Source: Moraxellaceae bacterium
GTDB lineage: Bacteria > Pseudomonadota > Gammaproteobacteria > Pseudomonadales > Moraxellaceae
DNA length: 5,870 nt
Assembly: GCA_030684415.1 (NCBI GenBank)
Contig: JAUXNL010000398.1
Location: 1 to 5,870 of the forward strand
Reading direction: 5' to 3'
Made by a program: the position numbers and the translations under genes. The notes under the pieces were generated by a model. It saw nothing but the letters and a program-made list of their open reading frames with translations. It made no database searches and had not been told where the DNA came from. Below, piece by piece: positions 1 through 5,131 of the stretch (positions are counted from its first letter, which is position 1; every line of letters begins with the position of its first letter).

Positions 1-131
1 CCGAGCGCGCTGCTGTTCCGCGCATCGGCGTGGCGCATGGGGTTCATGACACTTCGCTGCTGCGGCGCTACAAGCCATTAGCAATAGTGAATGACTTGCC
101 TGATCTCGCGGCTTGCCTGCGTTCTCTGTAA
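1..131 (+). CDS. HAD-superfamily hydrolase, C-terminal fragment (phosphoglycolate phosphatase-like)
   Basis: The frame starting at base 3 is open from the window edge to a TAA at 129-131 and gives 42 residues, beginning ERAAVPRIGVAHGVHD and ending DLPDLAACLRSL. The pattern of small residues and a 'GVAHGVHD' turn, then 'LLRRYKPLAIVNDLPDLAACL', matches the end of HAD subfamily IA phosphatases: the last Rossmann strand and the closing 'h-x-D-h-x-x-L' helix. The catalytic DxDx motifs lie outside the window, so substrate and activity cannot be judged. In Pseudomonas-type genomes a HAD hydrolase gene lies between rluC and this sppA-type protease gene, which supports the call. The 81-bp gap to the protease gene shows no terminator, so co-transcription is likely. 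The family call rests on a short piece of sequence plus gene order. Confidence 0.72.
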   Translation, partial: ERAAVPRIGVAHGVHDTSLLRRYKPLAIVNDLPDLAACLRSL

Positions 132-212
132 TCTCGTCTGTCGCCGGCGGGTGCCGGTGTGTATCCATTTGGCTGCTGGCTTTGTGCGGGCAGGGATCAA
201 GGAGCGTTGTAA

Positions 213-1196
213 ATGTCTGATAACCCTTGGGGTTCGTCATCTTCGTCCGGCAATGCCGGCGCGCGTGGTCGTGAGTGGGATGTGCTGGAAAAGGTGGTCA
301 CTGCCTCGCTGGATGAGCAGCGCCGTGCCCGTCGCTGGGGCGTGTTCTTCAAGTCCCTGACGTTTCTCTATCTGCTGGTCATCCTTTTTCTGGTGATGGG
401 CAGGGGCGGGGTGGAGACATCGGGTCTGGCGGCCAAGCATACGGCGGTTGTAGATGTACGCGGCGAGATTGCCGATGGTGGCGAGGCCAGTGCGGGTCCG
501 ATTATCGAGGGGCTCGGAGCCGCATTTGCCGCATCCGGCAGTCAGGCGGTGGTGCTGCGCATCAACAGCCCGGGCGGCAGCCCGGTACAGTCGGCTTATA
601 TATATGACGAGATCCGTCGTTTGCGCGGCCTTCATCCGGACAAAAAGCTGTACGCCGTCATTGGTGATGTCGGTGCCAGTGGTGCTTATTACATTGCTTC
701 TGCTGCGGACCAGATTTACGTCAATCAGGGAAGTCTGGTGGGCTCCATCGGCGTCATCATGCAGGGTTTCGGTGTTGAAGGGCTGATGCAGAAGCTGGGG
801 GTCGAGGATCGCACCATGACGGCCGGGGAGAACAAGGCCATCATGAGTCCCTTCCTGCCAGTGCGCCCGGAAGACCAGATGCACATCAAGGGGCTGCTCG
901 ACGACATTCACCAGCAGTTCATTTCAGCGGTGAAGCAGGGGCGGGGACAGCGTCTGCAGGAAAATCCGGATATTTTCAGTGGCCTTTTCTGGACGGGGCA
1001 GCGCTCGGTAGAGCTGGGTCTGGCGGATGGCTTCGGCACGGTGGAAAGCGTCGCAAGAACAGTCGTGAAGGCCGAGAAAGTGGTGGATTACTCGGTCATG
1101 CCAGATCCCTTGAGCAGCATCTTGAAGCGGCTGGGAACCAGCATGGGGCATGCGGTGGCGGATCGTCTGGCGCCGTCAGCTACGTCTCTGCGCTGA
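213..1196 (+). CDS. sppA: S49 family membrane-anchored serine peptidase (SppA, short form)
   Basis: The 327-residue protein is a short-form signal peptide peptidase, which degrades cleaved signal peptides and other membrane-released peptides using a Ser/Lys dyad. Residues 1-43 form a polar, Ser-rich and then basic cytoplasmic tail. Residues about 44-62 (FFKSLTFLYLLVILFLVM) form one membrane anchor that places the rest in the periplasm. The ClpP-like core follows: 'RINSPGGSP' at 116-124, 'GDVGASGAYYIASAAD' with nucleophile Ser156, and 'GENKAIMSPF' with Lys208 as general base. The 52-residue Ser-to-Lys spacing equals that of Bacillus subtilis SppA (Ser147/Lys199), and the length fits single-domain SppA rather than the doubled E. 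coli enzyme. In the family the active site is built between neighbouring protomers of a ring, with Ser and Lys from different chains. The ATG is set by AAGGAG at 199-204, 8 nt upstream. An intrinsic terminator follows closely. The precise substrate is unknown, and a SohB-like role is the main alternative. Confidence 0.93.
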   Translation: MSDNPWGSSSSSGNAGARGREWDVLEKVVTASLDEQRRARRWGVFFKSLTFLYLLVILFLVMGRGGVETSGLAAKHTAVVDVRGEIADGGEASAGPIIEGLGAAFAASGSQAVVLRINSPGGSPVQSAYIYDEIRRLRGLHPDKKLYAVIGDVGASGAYYIASAADQIYVNQGSLVGSIGVIMQGFGVEGLMQKLGVEDRTMTAGENKAIMSPFLPVRPEDQMHIKGLLDDIHQQFISAVKQGRGQRLQENPDIFSGLFWTGQRSVELGLADGFGTVESVARTVVKAEKVVDYSVMPDPLSSILKRLGTSMGHAVADRLAPSATSLR

Positions 1197-1211
1197 GCGT
1201 GTTGTGTGAAT

Positions 1212-1247
1212 GCAGAGGGGCGGCTTAGGCCGCCCCTCTGCGTTTTT
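1212..1247 (+). terminator. Rho-independent terminator of sppA
   Basis: A perfect 13-bp GC-rich stem, GCAGAGGGGCGGC (1212-1224) with GCCGCCCCTCTGC (1229-1241), closes a TTAG tetraloop and is followed by GTTTTT (1242-1247). It begins 15 nt after the sppA stop codon. The T-run is present only for plus-strand transcription. Read from the maf side the hairpin is followed by ATTCACAC, so it should not act as a canonical intrinsic terminator for the convergent gene. Confidence 0.95.
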
Positions 1248-1456
1248 AGGTGATTCGTTATGGCGCCGATGGCGGGGCTTGAGCTGGGAGCTGGGCGGAT
1301 GAGTTGCGCTGCGCTGGAGGGAGGTGCGCTCATGGTCGGTGTCATGAGGCGCTGTCCTGACGGCTCTGCATTACTGTCATCCATGATCTTGCGCGGTCTG
1401 CAAGATGCCAATGAAAGCGTCGTGCAGACGATCTTCAACAAGCGGATAGCACGGAC
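1248..1456. other. Intergenic region between convergent sppA and maf; no supported gene
   Basis: These 209 bases follow the sppA terminator and form the 3' flank of maf on the minus strand. ORFs pass through on both strands, but none has a ribosome binding site, a recognisable motif or an end independent of the neighbouring genes. The stretch does hold local inverted repeats: ATCTTGC (1386-1392) with GCAAGAT (1400-1406), a 7-bp stem with a 7-nt loop, and the overlapping GTCTGCA (1396-1402) with TGCAGAC (1423-1429). No U-tract follows either stem in the maf direction, so no clear maf terminator was found. The repeats could fold in the maf 3' UTR. Confidence 0.5.
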
Positions 1457-2032
1457 TCAGGGCAACTCGATGCCTTCGTTTGCCAGCATGTCCACCAGTG
1501 CCATCAGTGGCAGACCGATCAGGCTGTTCGGGTCGCGTCCTTGCCAGGATTTGAAAAGCGTGATGCCGAGTGCTTCGGACTTGAAACTGCCGGCGCAGCC
1601 GTAGGGTGTGTCGGCGCGCAGATAGCGCTCGATTTGCGCCGCATTGAGCGAGCGAAACTCGACCTCGAAGGGCTCCACTATCAACTGGTGCTGACCGCTT
1701 ACCGTATTCAGCAGGCAGAGCCCGGTCTGGAAAGTGACCCGGCGTCCGGACAGCTGGCTCAACTGGCGTGTGGCGGCTTCATGGTTGCCGGGTTTGCCGA
1801 GAATCCGGCCCTCCAGGCCGAGTGCCTGATCCGAGCCGATGACAAGTCCCTGATGCCGGTGGGCCAGCGCCTGTGCCTTGGCGAGACTGAGGCGCCCCAC
1901 CATGCTGACGATGTCTTCACTCGCATGGGGTGTTTCATCAATGTCTGGACTGAGTGCCGAAAAGGGCAGTCCAAGACGTTGGAGCAGGGCTTGGCGGGCG
2001 GGTGAAGAGGAGGCCAGCAGCAGGGTGGTCAT
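1457..2032 (-). CDS. yceF: Maf/YceF nucleoside triphosphate pyrophosphatase (7-methyl-GTP type)
   Basis: The 191-residue protein belongs to the Maf family of house-cleaning pyrophosphatases, which hydrolyse non-canonical or modified nucleoside triphosphates to the monophosphate and PPi. Family motifs are intact: 'LLLASSSPARQALL' at 4-17, 'DIDETP' at 30-35, 'IGSDQ' at 65-69 with catalytic Asp68 (Asp69 in E. coli YceF), 'GKP' at 79-81, and the segment from about 146 to 176 that includes CAGSFKSE, GITLF and GRDPN. The last segment is the YceF signature rather than the YhdE (dTTP/UTP) one, and E. coli YceF prefers 7-methyl-GTP, so that specificity is inferred here. I chose the ATG at 2032 over an upstream in-frame ATG at 2131. 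It puts the conserved SSSPAR motif at the N-terminus, gives family-typical length, and has GGAGA (2045-2041 on the minus strand) 8 nt upstream. The gene diverges from yceD, as it does in E. coli. Confidence 0.95.
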   Translation of the reverse strand: MTTLLLASSSPARQALLQRLGLPFSALSPDIDETPHASEDIVSMVGRLSLAKAQALAHRHQGLVIGSDQALGLEGRILGKPGNHEAATRQLSQLSGRRVTFQTGLCLLNTVSGQHQLIVEPFEVEFRSLNAAQIERYLRADTPYGCAGSFKSEALGITLFKSWQGRDPNSLIGLPLMALVDMLANEGIELP

Positions 2033-2094
2033 GGGTATTGTCTCCGCATCAGGCCGGCGAAAAGCCGAGAGAATACAATGGTTTCCCGTGTCTG

Positions 2095-2140
2095 TTTTTC
2101 TTTTGACAGGCTTGGGGTGAGTCCGTATCATCGCGCGCCT
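2095..2140 (+). promoter_or_regulatory. Near-consensus sigma-70 promoter for yceD-rpmF-plsX, with UP-like T-tract and GC-rich discriminator
   Basis: The -35 element TTGACA (2103-2108) is full consensus. The spacer is the optimal 17 bp, and the -10 element TATCAT (2126-2131) matches five of six bases. A run of T residues (2095-2104, broken only by C2100) reaches into the -35 element like a proximal UP element. The discriminator that follows, CGCGCGCC, is entirely G/C. Transcription should begin near 2137-2141, on or just before the yceD ATG at 2141. GC-rich discriminators are typical of promoters repressed by ppGpp/DksA, such as those of rRNA operons. Applying that here is inference. Confidence 0.85.
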
Positions 2141-2671
2141 ATGTCAGCCGGTACCCTGCCCCAGCAGATCGATGCCCAGAAATGGGCGGACCGCGAAGCC
2201 GAGATCAAACAGGTCTTTTCACTCGCGGCGTTCCCGCGTGTGCAAGAGATAGCGGTTGAAGAAGCCGGTGAAGTATCGGTGTTCTGCCGTGTCAGTCGCG
2301 ATGCCCAGCACCGGATGCAGTTGCAGGGCAATCTGACGGCAAAATTGGCCTTGCGTTGCCAGCGCTGCCTTGAAGCCGTGACGGCAGAGGCCGACACAGA
2401 GTTTTCGTTGTTGCTGGTACGCAGTGAAGAAGACGCCGATCGGCTTGCCGACGACGCTGATTTTCTGGTGCTGGACGAAGAAGGTCAGTTGGCACTGGCC
2501 GACGCGATTGAAGACGAGTTGTTGCTGGCGTTGCCGATGGTGCCGCTGCATGACGATTGTGAAGCCGCGCACCGCAATGTGCCGGTGGAAGAAGAAGCAA
2601 ATGAAGCGCCTCGGCGCGAAAACCCGTTTCAGGTGCTGGCCGCATTGAAGGCTGGTACTGATGAAAAGTGA
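2141..2671 (+). CDS. yceD: YceD family (DUF177) protein, 23S rRNA accumulation
   Basis: The 176-residue acidic protein belongs to the YceD/DUF177 family, whose E. coli and plant members are needed for normal 23S rRNA accumulation; the molecular activity is unknown. Family marks are the start 'PQQIDAQKWADR' (about 7-18), the central 'LRCQRCLE' with the conserved Cys73/Cys76 pair (71-78), 'DAIEDELLLALPMVPLHDDC' (121-140), and the C-terminal 'RENPFQVLAALK' (159-170). The frame is open upstream to an ATG at 2078, but the alternative start lies 5' of the promoter's -35 element and its extra 21 residues resemble nothing in the family. The ATG at 2141 is therefore used. It has no Shine-Dalgarno sequence, and the predicted transcript starts within a few bases of it, implying leaderless or near-leaderless translation. 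rpmF begins 34 nt downstream, the conserved pairing of the two genes. Confidence 0.93.
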   Translation: MSAGTLPQQIDAQKWADREAEIKQVFSLAAFPRVQEIAVEEAGEVSVFCRVSRDAQHRMQLQGNLTAKLALRCQRCLEAVTAEADTEFSLLLVRSEEDADRLADDADFLVLDEEGQLALADAIEDELLLALPMVPLHDDCEAAHRNVPVEEEANEAPRRENPFQVLAALKAGTDEK

Positions 2672-2705
2672 TTATCAACAGTTAACCCGAGTGCCGGAGT
2701 AGATC

Positions 2706-2888
2706 ATGGCCGTTCAACAAAACCGCAAAAGCCGTTCCCGTCGTGACATGCGCCGTTCGCACGACGCCCTGACCGGCCCGACCCTGTCGGTCGATCAGGA
2801 ATCCGGTGAAACCCATCTGCGTCACCACGTGACCAAAGATGGCCTGTATCGTGGCCGCCAGTTGTTCGCGAGCAAAGACGCAGAATAA
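2706..2888 (+). CDS. rpmF: 50S ribosomal protein L32 (bL32)
   Basis: The 60-residue basic protein starts MAVQQNRKSRSRRDMRRSHD and continues with the conserved 'ALTGPTLSVD', 'GETHLRHHVTKDGLYRGRQL' segments, so it is clearly bL32 of the large ribosomal subunit. It has no cysteine, so this is the zinc-free form found in gammaproteobacteria rather than the form with two CxxC pairs seen in Bacillus and others. GGAG (2696-2699) lies 6 nt before the ATG. It is the best ribosome binding site in this operon, as expected for a highly expressed ribosomal protein, and the codons are strongly biased (CGT/CGC for Arg). It is probably transcribed from the promoter ahead of yceD, and no separate promoter of quality was seen in the 34-nt gap. 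Confidence 0.98.
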   Translation: MAVQQNRKSRSRRDMRRSHDALTGPTLSVDQESGETHLRHHVTKDGLYRGRQLFASKDAE

Positions 2889-2897
2889 GCCGACATA

Positions 2898-3932
2898 ATG
2901 AGCATCGCGATTGCCGTCGATGCCATGGGCGGGGACTTCGGTCCCCGCATCACGGTTCCCGCCGCCCTGGTGGTACTGCGTGAAATGCCGTCCCTGCGAT
3001 TATCGCTGGTCGGCGATGAGTCCCTGATTCTCCCTCTGCTTTCCCGCCTTTCTTCTGCGGAGCGCGCCCGCGTGTCCGTTCTCCACACCACTGAAGTGGT
3101 GACCATGGAGGACAAGATTGCGGTTGCCCTGCGCCAGAAAAAACAATCCTCCATGCGCCTCGCCATCAATCAGGTGCATGAAAAGACGGTCGATGCCTGC
3201 GTATCCGCTGGTAATACCGGCGCCTTGATGGCCGTGAGCCGTTTTGTGCTCAAGACCCATGCCGATATCGATCGTCCCGCCATCATGGCGGCGTTGCCGA
3301 CCATGGTCGGGCATGTCCATGTTCTCGACCTTGGCGCTAATGTCGATTCCGAACCCGTTCACCTGCTGCAGTTTGCCCAGATGGGGTCGATTGTGGCCGA
3401 AGTGCTGGACGGTATTGAGCGTCCTCGCGTGGGCCTGCTCAACATCGGTGAAGAAGACATCAAGGGCAATGATCTGATCAAGCAGACGGATGAACTGTTG
3501 AAAGCCTCCGGCCTTAATTACATCGGTTACGTCGAAGGCGATGGCATGTTCAAGGGGCATGCGGATGTTGTTGTTTGTGACGGCTTTGTCGGCAACGTCG
3601 CGCTCAAAGCGTCCGAAGGTGTGGCCAAGATGATGGCCGGCATGATCAAGACGCAAATTGCGCGCAACTGGTTGACGCGCGTTGCCGGTGTGCTGGCCTT
3701 TCCGCTGTGGAAGGGGCTGAAGCACGATATGGATCCGGGGCGCTATAACGGTGCCAGCCTCGTCGGATTGACCGGAATTGTGGTGAAAAGCCATGGCAGT
3801 GCAGATGTAGCGTCGTTTGCCCAGGCTGTGCGTGTTGCCATCAAAGAAGTGGAAAAAAATGTTCCTGCACTGATTCATGCCCGCATGGGCCATGATGAAA
3901 AGAGTGGGGCGGATGCCGTGTCTGCCAACTGA
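2898..3932 (+). CDS. plsX: Phosphate acyltransferase PlsX (acyl-ACP:phosphate transacylase)
   Basis: PlsX converts long-chain acyl-ACP and phosphate to acyl-phosphate, which PlsY uses to acylate glycerol-3-phosphate. It is the link between fatty acid and phospholipid synthesis, and the enzyme acts at the inner face of the membrane. The 344-residue protein shows the whole family pattern: 'AVDAMGGDFGP' (6-16), 'ACVSAGNTGALM' (100-111), 'LDLGANVD' (143-150), 'LLNIGEEDIKGND' (180-192), 'NYIGYVEGDGMFKGHADVVVCDGF' split over 207-230, and 'YNGASLVGL' with 'VVKSHGSAD' (283-303). The segment 251-275 (RNWLTRVAGVLAFPLWKGL) is amphipathic and hydrophobic, a plausible membrane-association region. The length is near the E. 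coli protein (356). The ATG lies only 9 nt after the rpmF stop and lacks a Shine-Dalgarno sequence, so translational coupling to rpmF is likely. Unlike in E. coli, fabH does not follow. Confidence 0.97.
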   Translation: MSIAIAVDAMGGDFGPRITVPAALVVLREMPSLRLSLVGDESLILPLLSRLSSAERARVSVLHTTEVVTMEDKIAVALRQKKQSSMRLAINQVHEKTVDACVSAGNTGALMAVSRFVLKTHADIDRPAIMAALPTMVGHVHVLDLGANVDSEPVHLLQFAQMGSIVAEVLDGIERPRVGLLNIGEEDIKGNDLIKQTDELLKASGLNYIGYVEGDGMFKGHADVVVCDGFVGNVALKASEGVAKMMAGMIKTQIARNWLTRVAGVLAFPLWKGLKHDMDPGRYNGASLVGLTGIVVKSHGSADVASFAQAVRVAIKEVEKNVPALIHARMGHDEKSGADAVSAN

Positions 3933-3956
3933 GGCAGGCTCGCCTGTTATTGGCAG
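3922..3956 (+). other. Potential stem-loop spanning the plsX stop codon
   Basis: CTGCCAA (3922-3928) is the exact reverse complement of TTGGCAG (3950-3956). Between them CAGG (3935-3938) and CCTG (3943-3946) can form a second short stem. The plsX TGA lies inside the outer loop. No T-run follows, so it is not a standard intrinsic terminator. It may be an mRNA stability or processing element, or chance folding. Confidence 0.4.
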
Positions 3957-3976
3957 GCCGTTAAGAGCTCCTCGCT

Positions 3977-4004
3977 GAATCAATCACTCACGCGTGATTG
4001 ATTC
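3977..4004. repeat. 28-bp inverted repeat between plsX and fabD, possible operator or RNA hairpin
   Basis: GAATCAATCAC (3977-3987) and GTGATTGATTC (3994-4004) are perfect 11-bp inverted arms around a 6-nt centre. The arms are A/T-rich, unlike the surrounding sequence, and no U-tract follows on either strand. A transcription terminator is therefore unlikely, and a protein-binding palindrome or an RNA stem-loop fits better. The right arm contains TTGATT (3998-4003), a weak -35-like hexamer, with TACAAC (4019-4024) only 15 bp downstream. That pair is too poor to call a promoter. I do not recognise the palindrome as a named regulator's site. Confidence 0.75.
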
Positions 4005-4024
4005 GCTAAAAGAATTCTTACAAC

Positions 4025-4123
4025 TGCAGGGTGGCGGGTCCGATACCGTTTGGTCATTCTTCGCCGCCGTGATGCTTCATCTTTGCGCCTAGCGTTTGCA
4101 GGGTGCCTCCAACGGTATTCCTC
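4025..4123 (+). promoter_or_regulatory. Structured fabD upstream region: paired 8-mer arms and a 9-bp direct repeat
   Basis: ATACCGTT (4043-4050) and AACGGTAT (4111-4118) are perfect reverse complements 60 nt apart. The second arm ends 5 nt before the fabD ATG, where a ribosome binding site would be expected. A small hairpin, GATG/CATC (4071-4074 and 4078-4081), lies between the arms. TGCAGGGTG occurs twice, at 4025-4033 and 4097-4105. No Shine-Dalgarno sequence sits at a usable distance from the start. Together this suggests a leader in which folding could affect fabD translation. The sequence elements are visible; the function is inferred. Confidence 0.4.
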
Positions 4124-5050
4124 ATGTCAAAACTTGCATTTGTTTTCCCCGGTCAGGGCTCGCAATCCATCGGCATGCTGGCTGATCTTGCGGCGGCTCA
4201 TCCGGTTGTAAAGACCACGTTTGATGAGGCCTCTGCGGCGCTCGGCCTCGACTTGTGGGCACTGTCGCAAGAAGGGCCCGAGGCGGAGCTGAATCGCACG
4301 GAAAATACGCAGCCAGCGTTGCTTACGGCCAGTGTGGCGGTATTTCGAGCCTGGCAGGCGGCGGATGGTCGTGCCCCGGATTATCTGGCGGGACATTCGC
4401 TCGGCGAGTACAGCGCCTTGGTGGCTGCAGGTGTCATATCGCTTGCCGATGGCGTGAAGCTGGTGGCGGAGCGTGGCCGCCTGATGCAGCAAGCCGTGCC
4501 GGCAGGAGAGGGCGCCATGGCGGCCATCCTCGGACTGGACGATGACGTGGTGCGTCAATGCTGCGCTGACGCCGCATTGGTTGGCGTGGTGGAAGCGGTG
4601 AATTTCAATGCGCCGGGTCAGGTCGTCATCGCGGGTAGCGTGGCGGCTGTGAATGCCGCGATTGAAAAACTGAAGGCGGCAGGTGCCAAGCGTGCGTTGC
4701 CGCTGCCGGTGTCGGTGCCATCCCATTGCGCGCTGATGCTGCCCGCGGCTGAGAAACTGAGGGAGTCGTTGGCGGCCATCCGCTTTAATACGGCGGCCAT
4801 TCCGGTGGTACAGAATGTCGCGGCGCGCATCGAGCCCGACGGTGATGCCATTCGTGAGGCGCTGGTGCAGCAGCTCTACCGGCCCGTGCTCTGGGTGCAG
4901 TGTGTTGAGGCGTTGGCTGGGCTTGGTGTCACCCGTGCGCTGGAGTGCGGCCCTGGCAAGGTGCTCTGTGGCCTTAACAAACGCATCGTGAAAGAGCTCG
5001 AGTGCGCCTCACTCGAAAATGCCGAGAGTTTTGCGGCGGCCTTGGTCTGA
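4124..5050 (+). CDS. fabD: Malonyl-CoA:acyl carrier protein transacylase FabD
   Basis: FabD transfers malonyl from malonyl-CoA to ACP in the cytoplasm, supplying the two-carbon donor for fatty acid elongation. The 308-residue protein (309 in E. coli) aligns without shifts at the catalytic sites: 'FPGQGSQ' (8-14) with oxyanion Gln11, 'GHSLGEYSALVAAGVI' (90-105) with nucleophile Ser92, Arg117 in 'VAERGRLMQ' for the malonyl carboxylate, and 'VPSHCALM' (198-205) with His201. The C-terminal 'ECGPGKVLCGLNKRI' (274-288) is also typical. The ATG at 4124 places MSKLAFVFPGQGSQ at the N-terminus as in homologues. An in-frame GTG at 4103 would add seven residues without family support. Neither start has a good ribosome binding site. 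It lies 191 bp after plsX and 81 bp before fabG, so expression may be adjusted separately from the upstream genes. Confidence 0.97.
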   Translation: MSKLAFVFPGQGSQSIGMLADLAAAHPVVKTTFDEASAALGLDLWALSQEGPEAELNRTENTQPALLTASVAVFRAWQAADGRAPDYLAGHSLGEYSALVAAGVISLADGVKLVAERGRLMQQAVPAGEGAMAAILGLDDDVVRQCCADAALVGVVEAVNFNAPGQVVIAGSVAAVNAAIEKLKAAGAKRALPLPVSVPSHCALMLPAAEKLRESLAAIRFNTAAIPVVQNVAARIEPDGDAIREALVQQLYRPVLWVQCVEALAGLGVTRALECGPGKVLCGLNKRIVKELECASLENAESFAAALV

Positions 5051-5117
5051 CAGACCTGAATTGAAATCTGACAGTGTAGGGCCCACAGACGGGGACGCCT
5101 CCGTTTTGGGCTGACAG
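5047..5117 (+). repeat. Three direct CTGACAG repeats in the fabD-fabG gap
   Basis: CTGACAG occurs at 5047-5053 (over the fabD stop codon), 5068-5074 and 5111-5117. The first two copies share a preceding T. Start-to-start distances are 21 and 43 bp, close to two and four helical turns, so the copies would face the same side of the DNA. The first copy is also the core of a palindrome, GGTCTG-A-CAGACC (5044-5056). I saw no other copy in the window by eye. A protein-binding function is inferred only. Confidence 0.6.
5081..5111 (+). other. Bulged stem-loop between fabD and fabG, weak attenuator or processing site
   Basis: GCCCA (5081-5085) pairs with TGGGC (5107-5111). After a bulged C5086, bases 5087-5094 pair with 5099-5106, including two G-U pairs, leaving an ACGC loop. 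That gives 13 pairs in all. Alternatively, only the inner stem (5089-5104) forms and is followed by TTT (5105-5107), a weak terminator-like arrangement. It ends 8-10 nt before the fabG ribosome binding site. Confidence 0.5.
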
Positions 5118-5131
5118 CAAAGGGGAAATGC

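Noticed and set aside
1088..1441. Minus-strand ORF of 117 residues running from the gap into antisense of sppA
   Set aside because: It crosses the sppA terminator hairpin, is low-complexity in Ser/Pro/Ala, and looks like a GC-rich shadow frame.
1260..1604. Plus-strand ORF of 114 residues starting in the sppA-maf gap
   Set aside because: It has no ribosome binding site, no recognisable motif, and its second half is simply the antisense of the maf 3' end. The first 65 or so codons look superficially acceptable, but nothing independent supports them.
2033..2100. Promoter for maf on the minus strand
   Set aside because: The best -10-like hexamer (TATTCT, 2075-2070) has no acceptable -35 at a proper distance. 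A promoter must exist nearby but cannot be placed from sequence.
2033..2131. N-terminal extension of maf from an upstream in-frame ATG
   Set aside because: The Maf family starts right before the SSSPAR motif, and the ATG at 2032 has its own GGAGA. The extension would also overlap the yceD promoter.
2078..2140. Upstream ATG extension of yceD by 21 residues
   Set aside because: The segment contains the -35 and -10 elements, lacks a ribosome binding site, and the added residues do not match the family N-terminus.
1457..2671. Divergent arrangement of maf and yceD as evidence of insertion or rearrangement
   Set aside because: The same head-to-head orientation of yceF and yceD-rpmF is found in E. 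coli, so it is the ancestral layout and not an anomaly.
3000..3983. Long minus-strand ORF of 327 residues opposite plsX
   Set aside because: It is antisense to the fully conserved plsX frame, rich in His/Gln/Arg as expected of a reverse shadow, and has no family resemblance.
4103..4123. Alternative GTG start of fabD
   Set aside because: It adds seven residues without homologue support and has no better ribosome binding site than the ATG at 4124.
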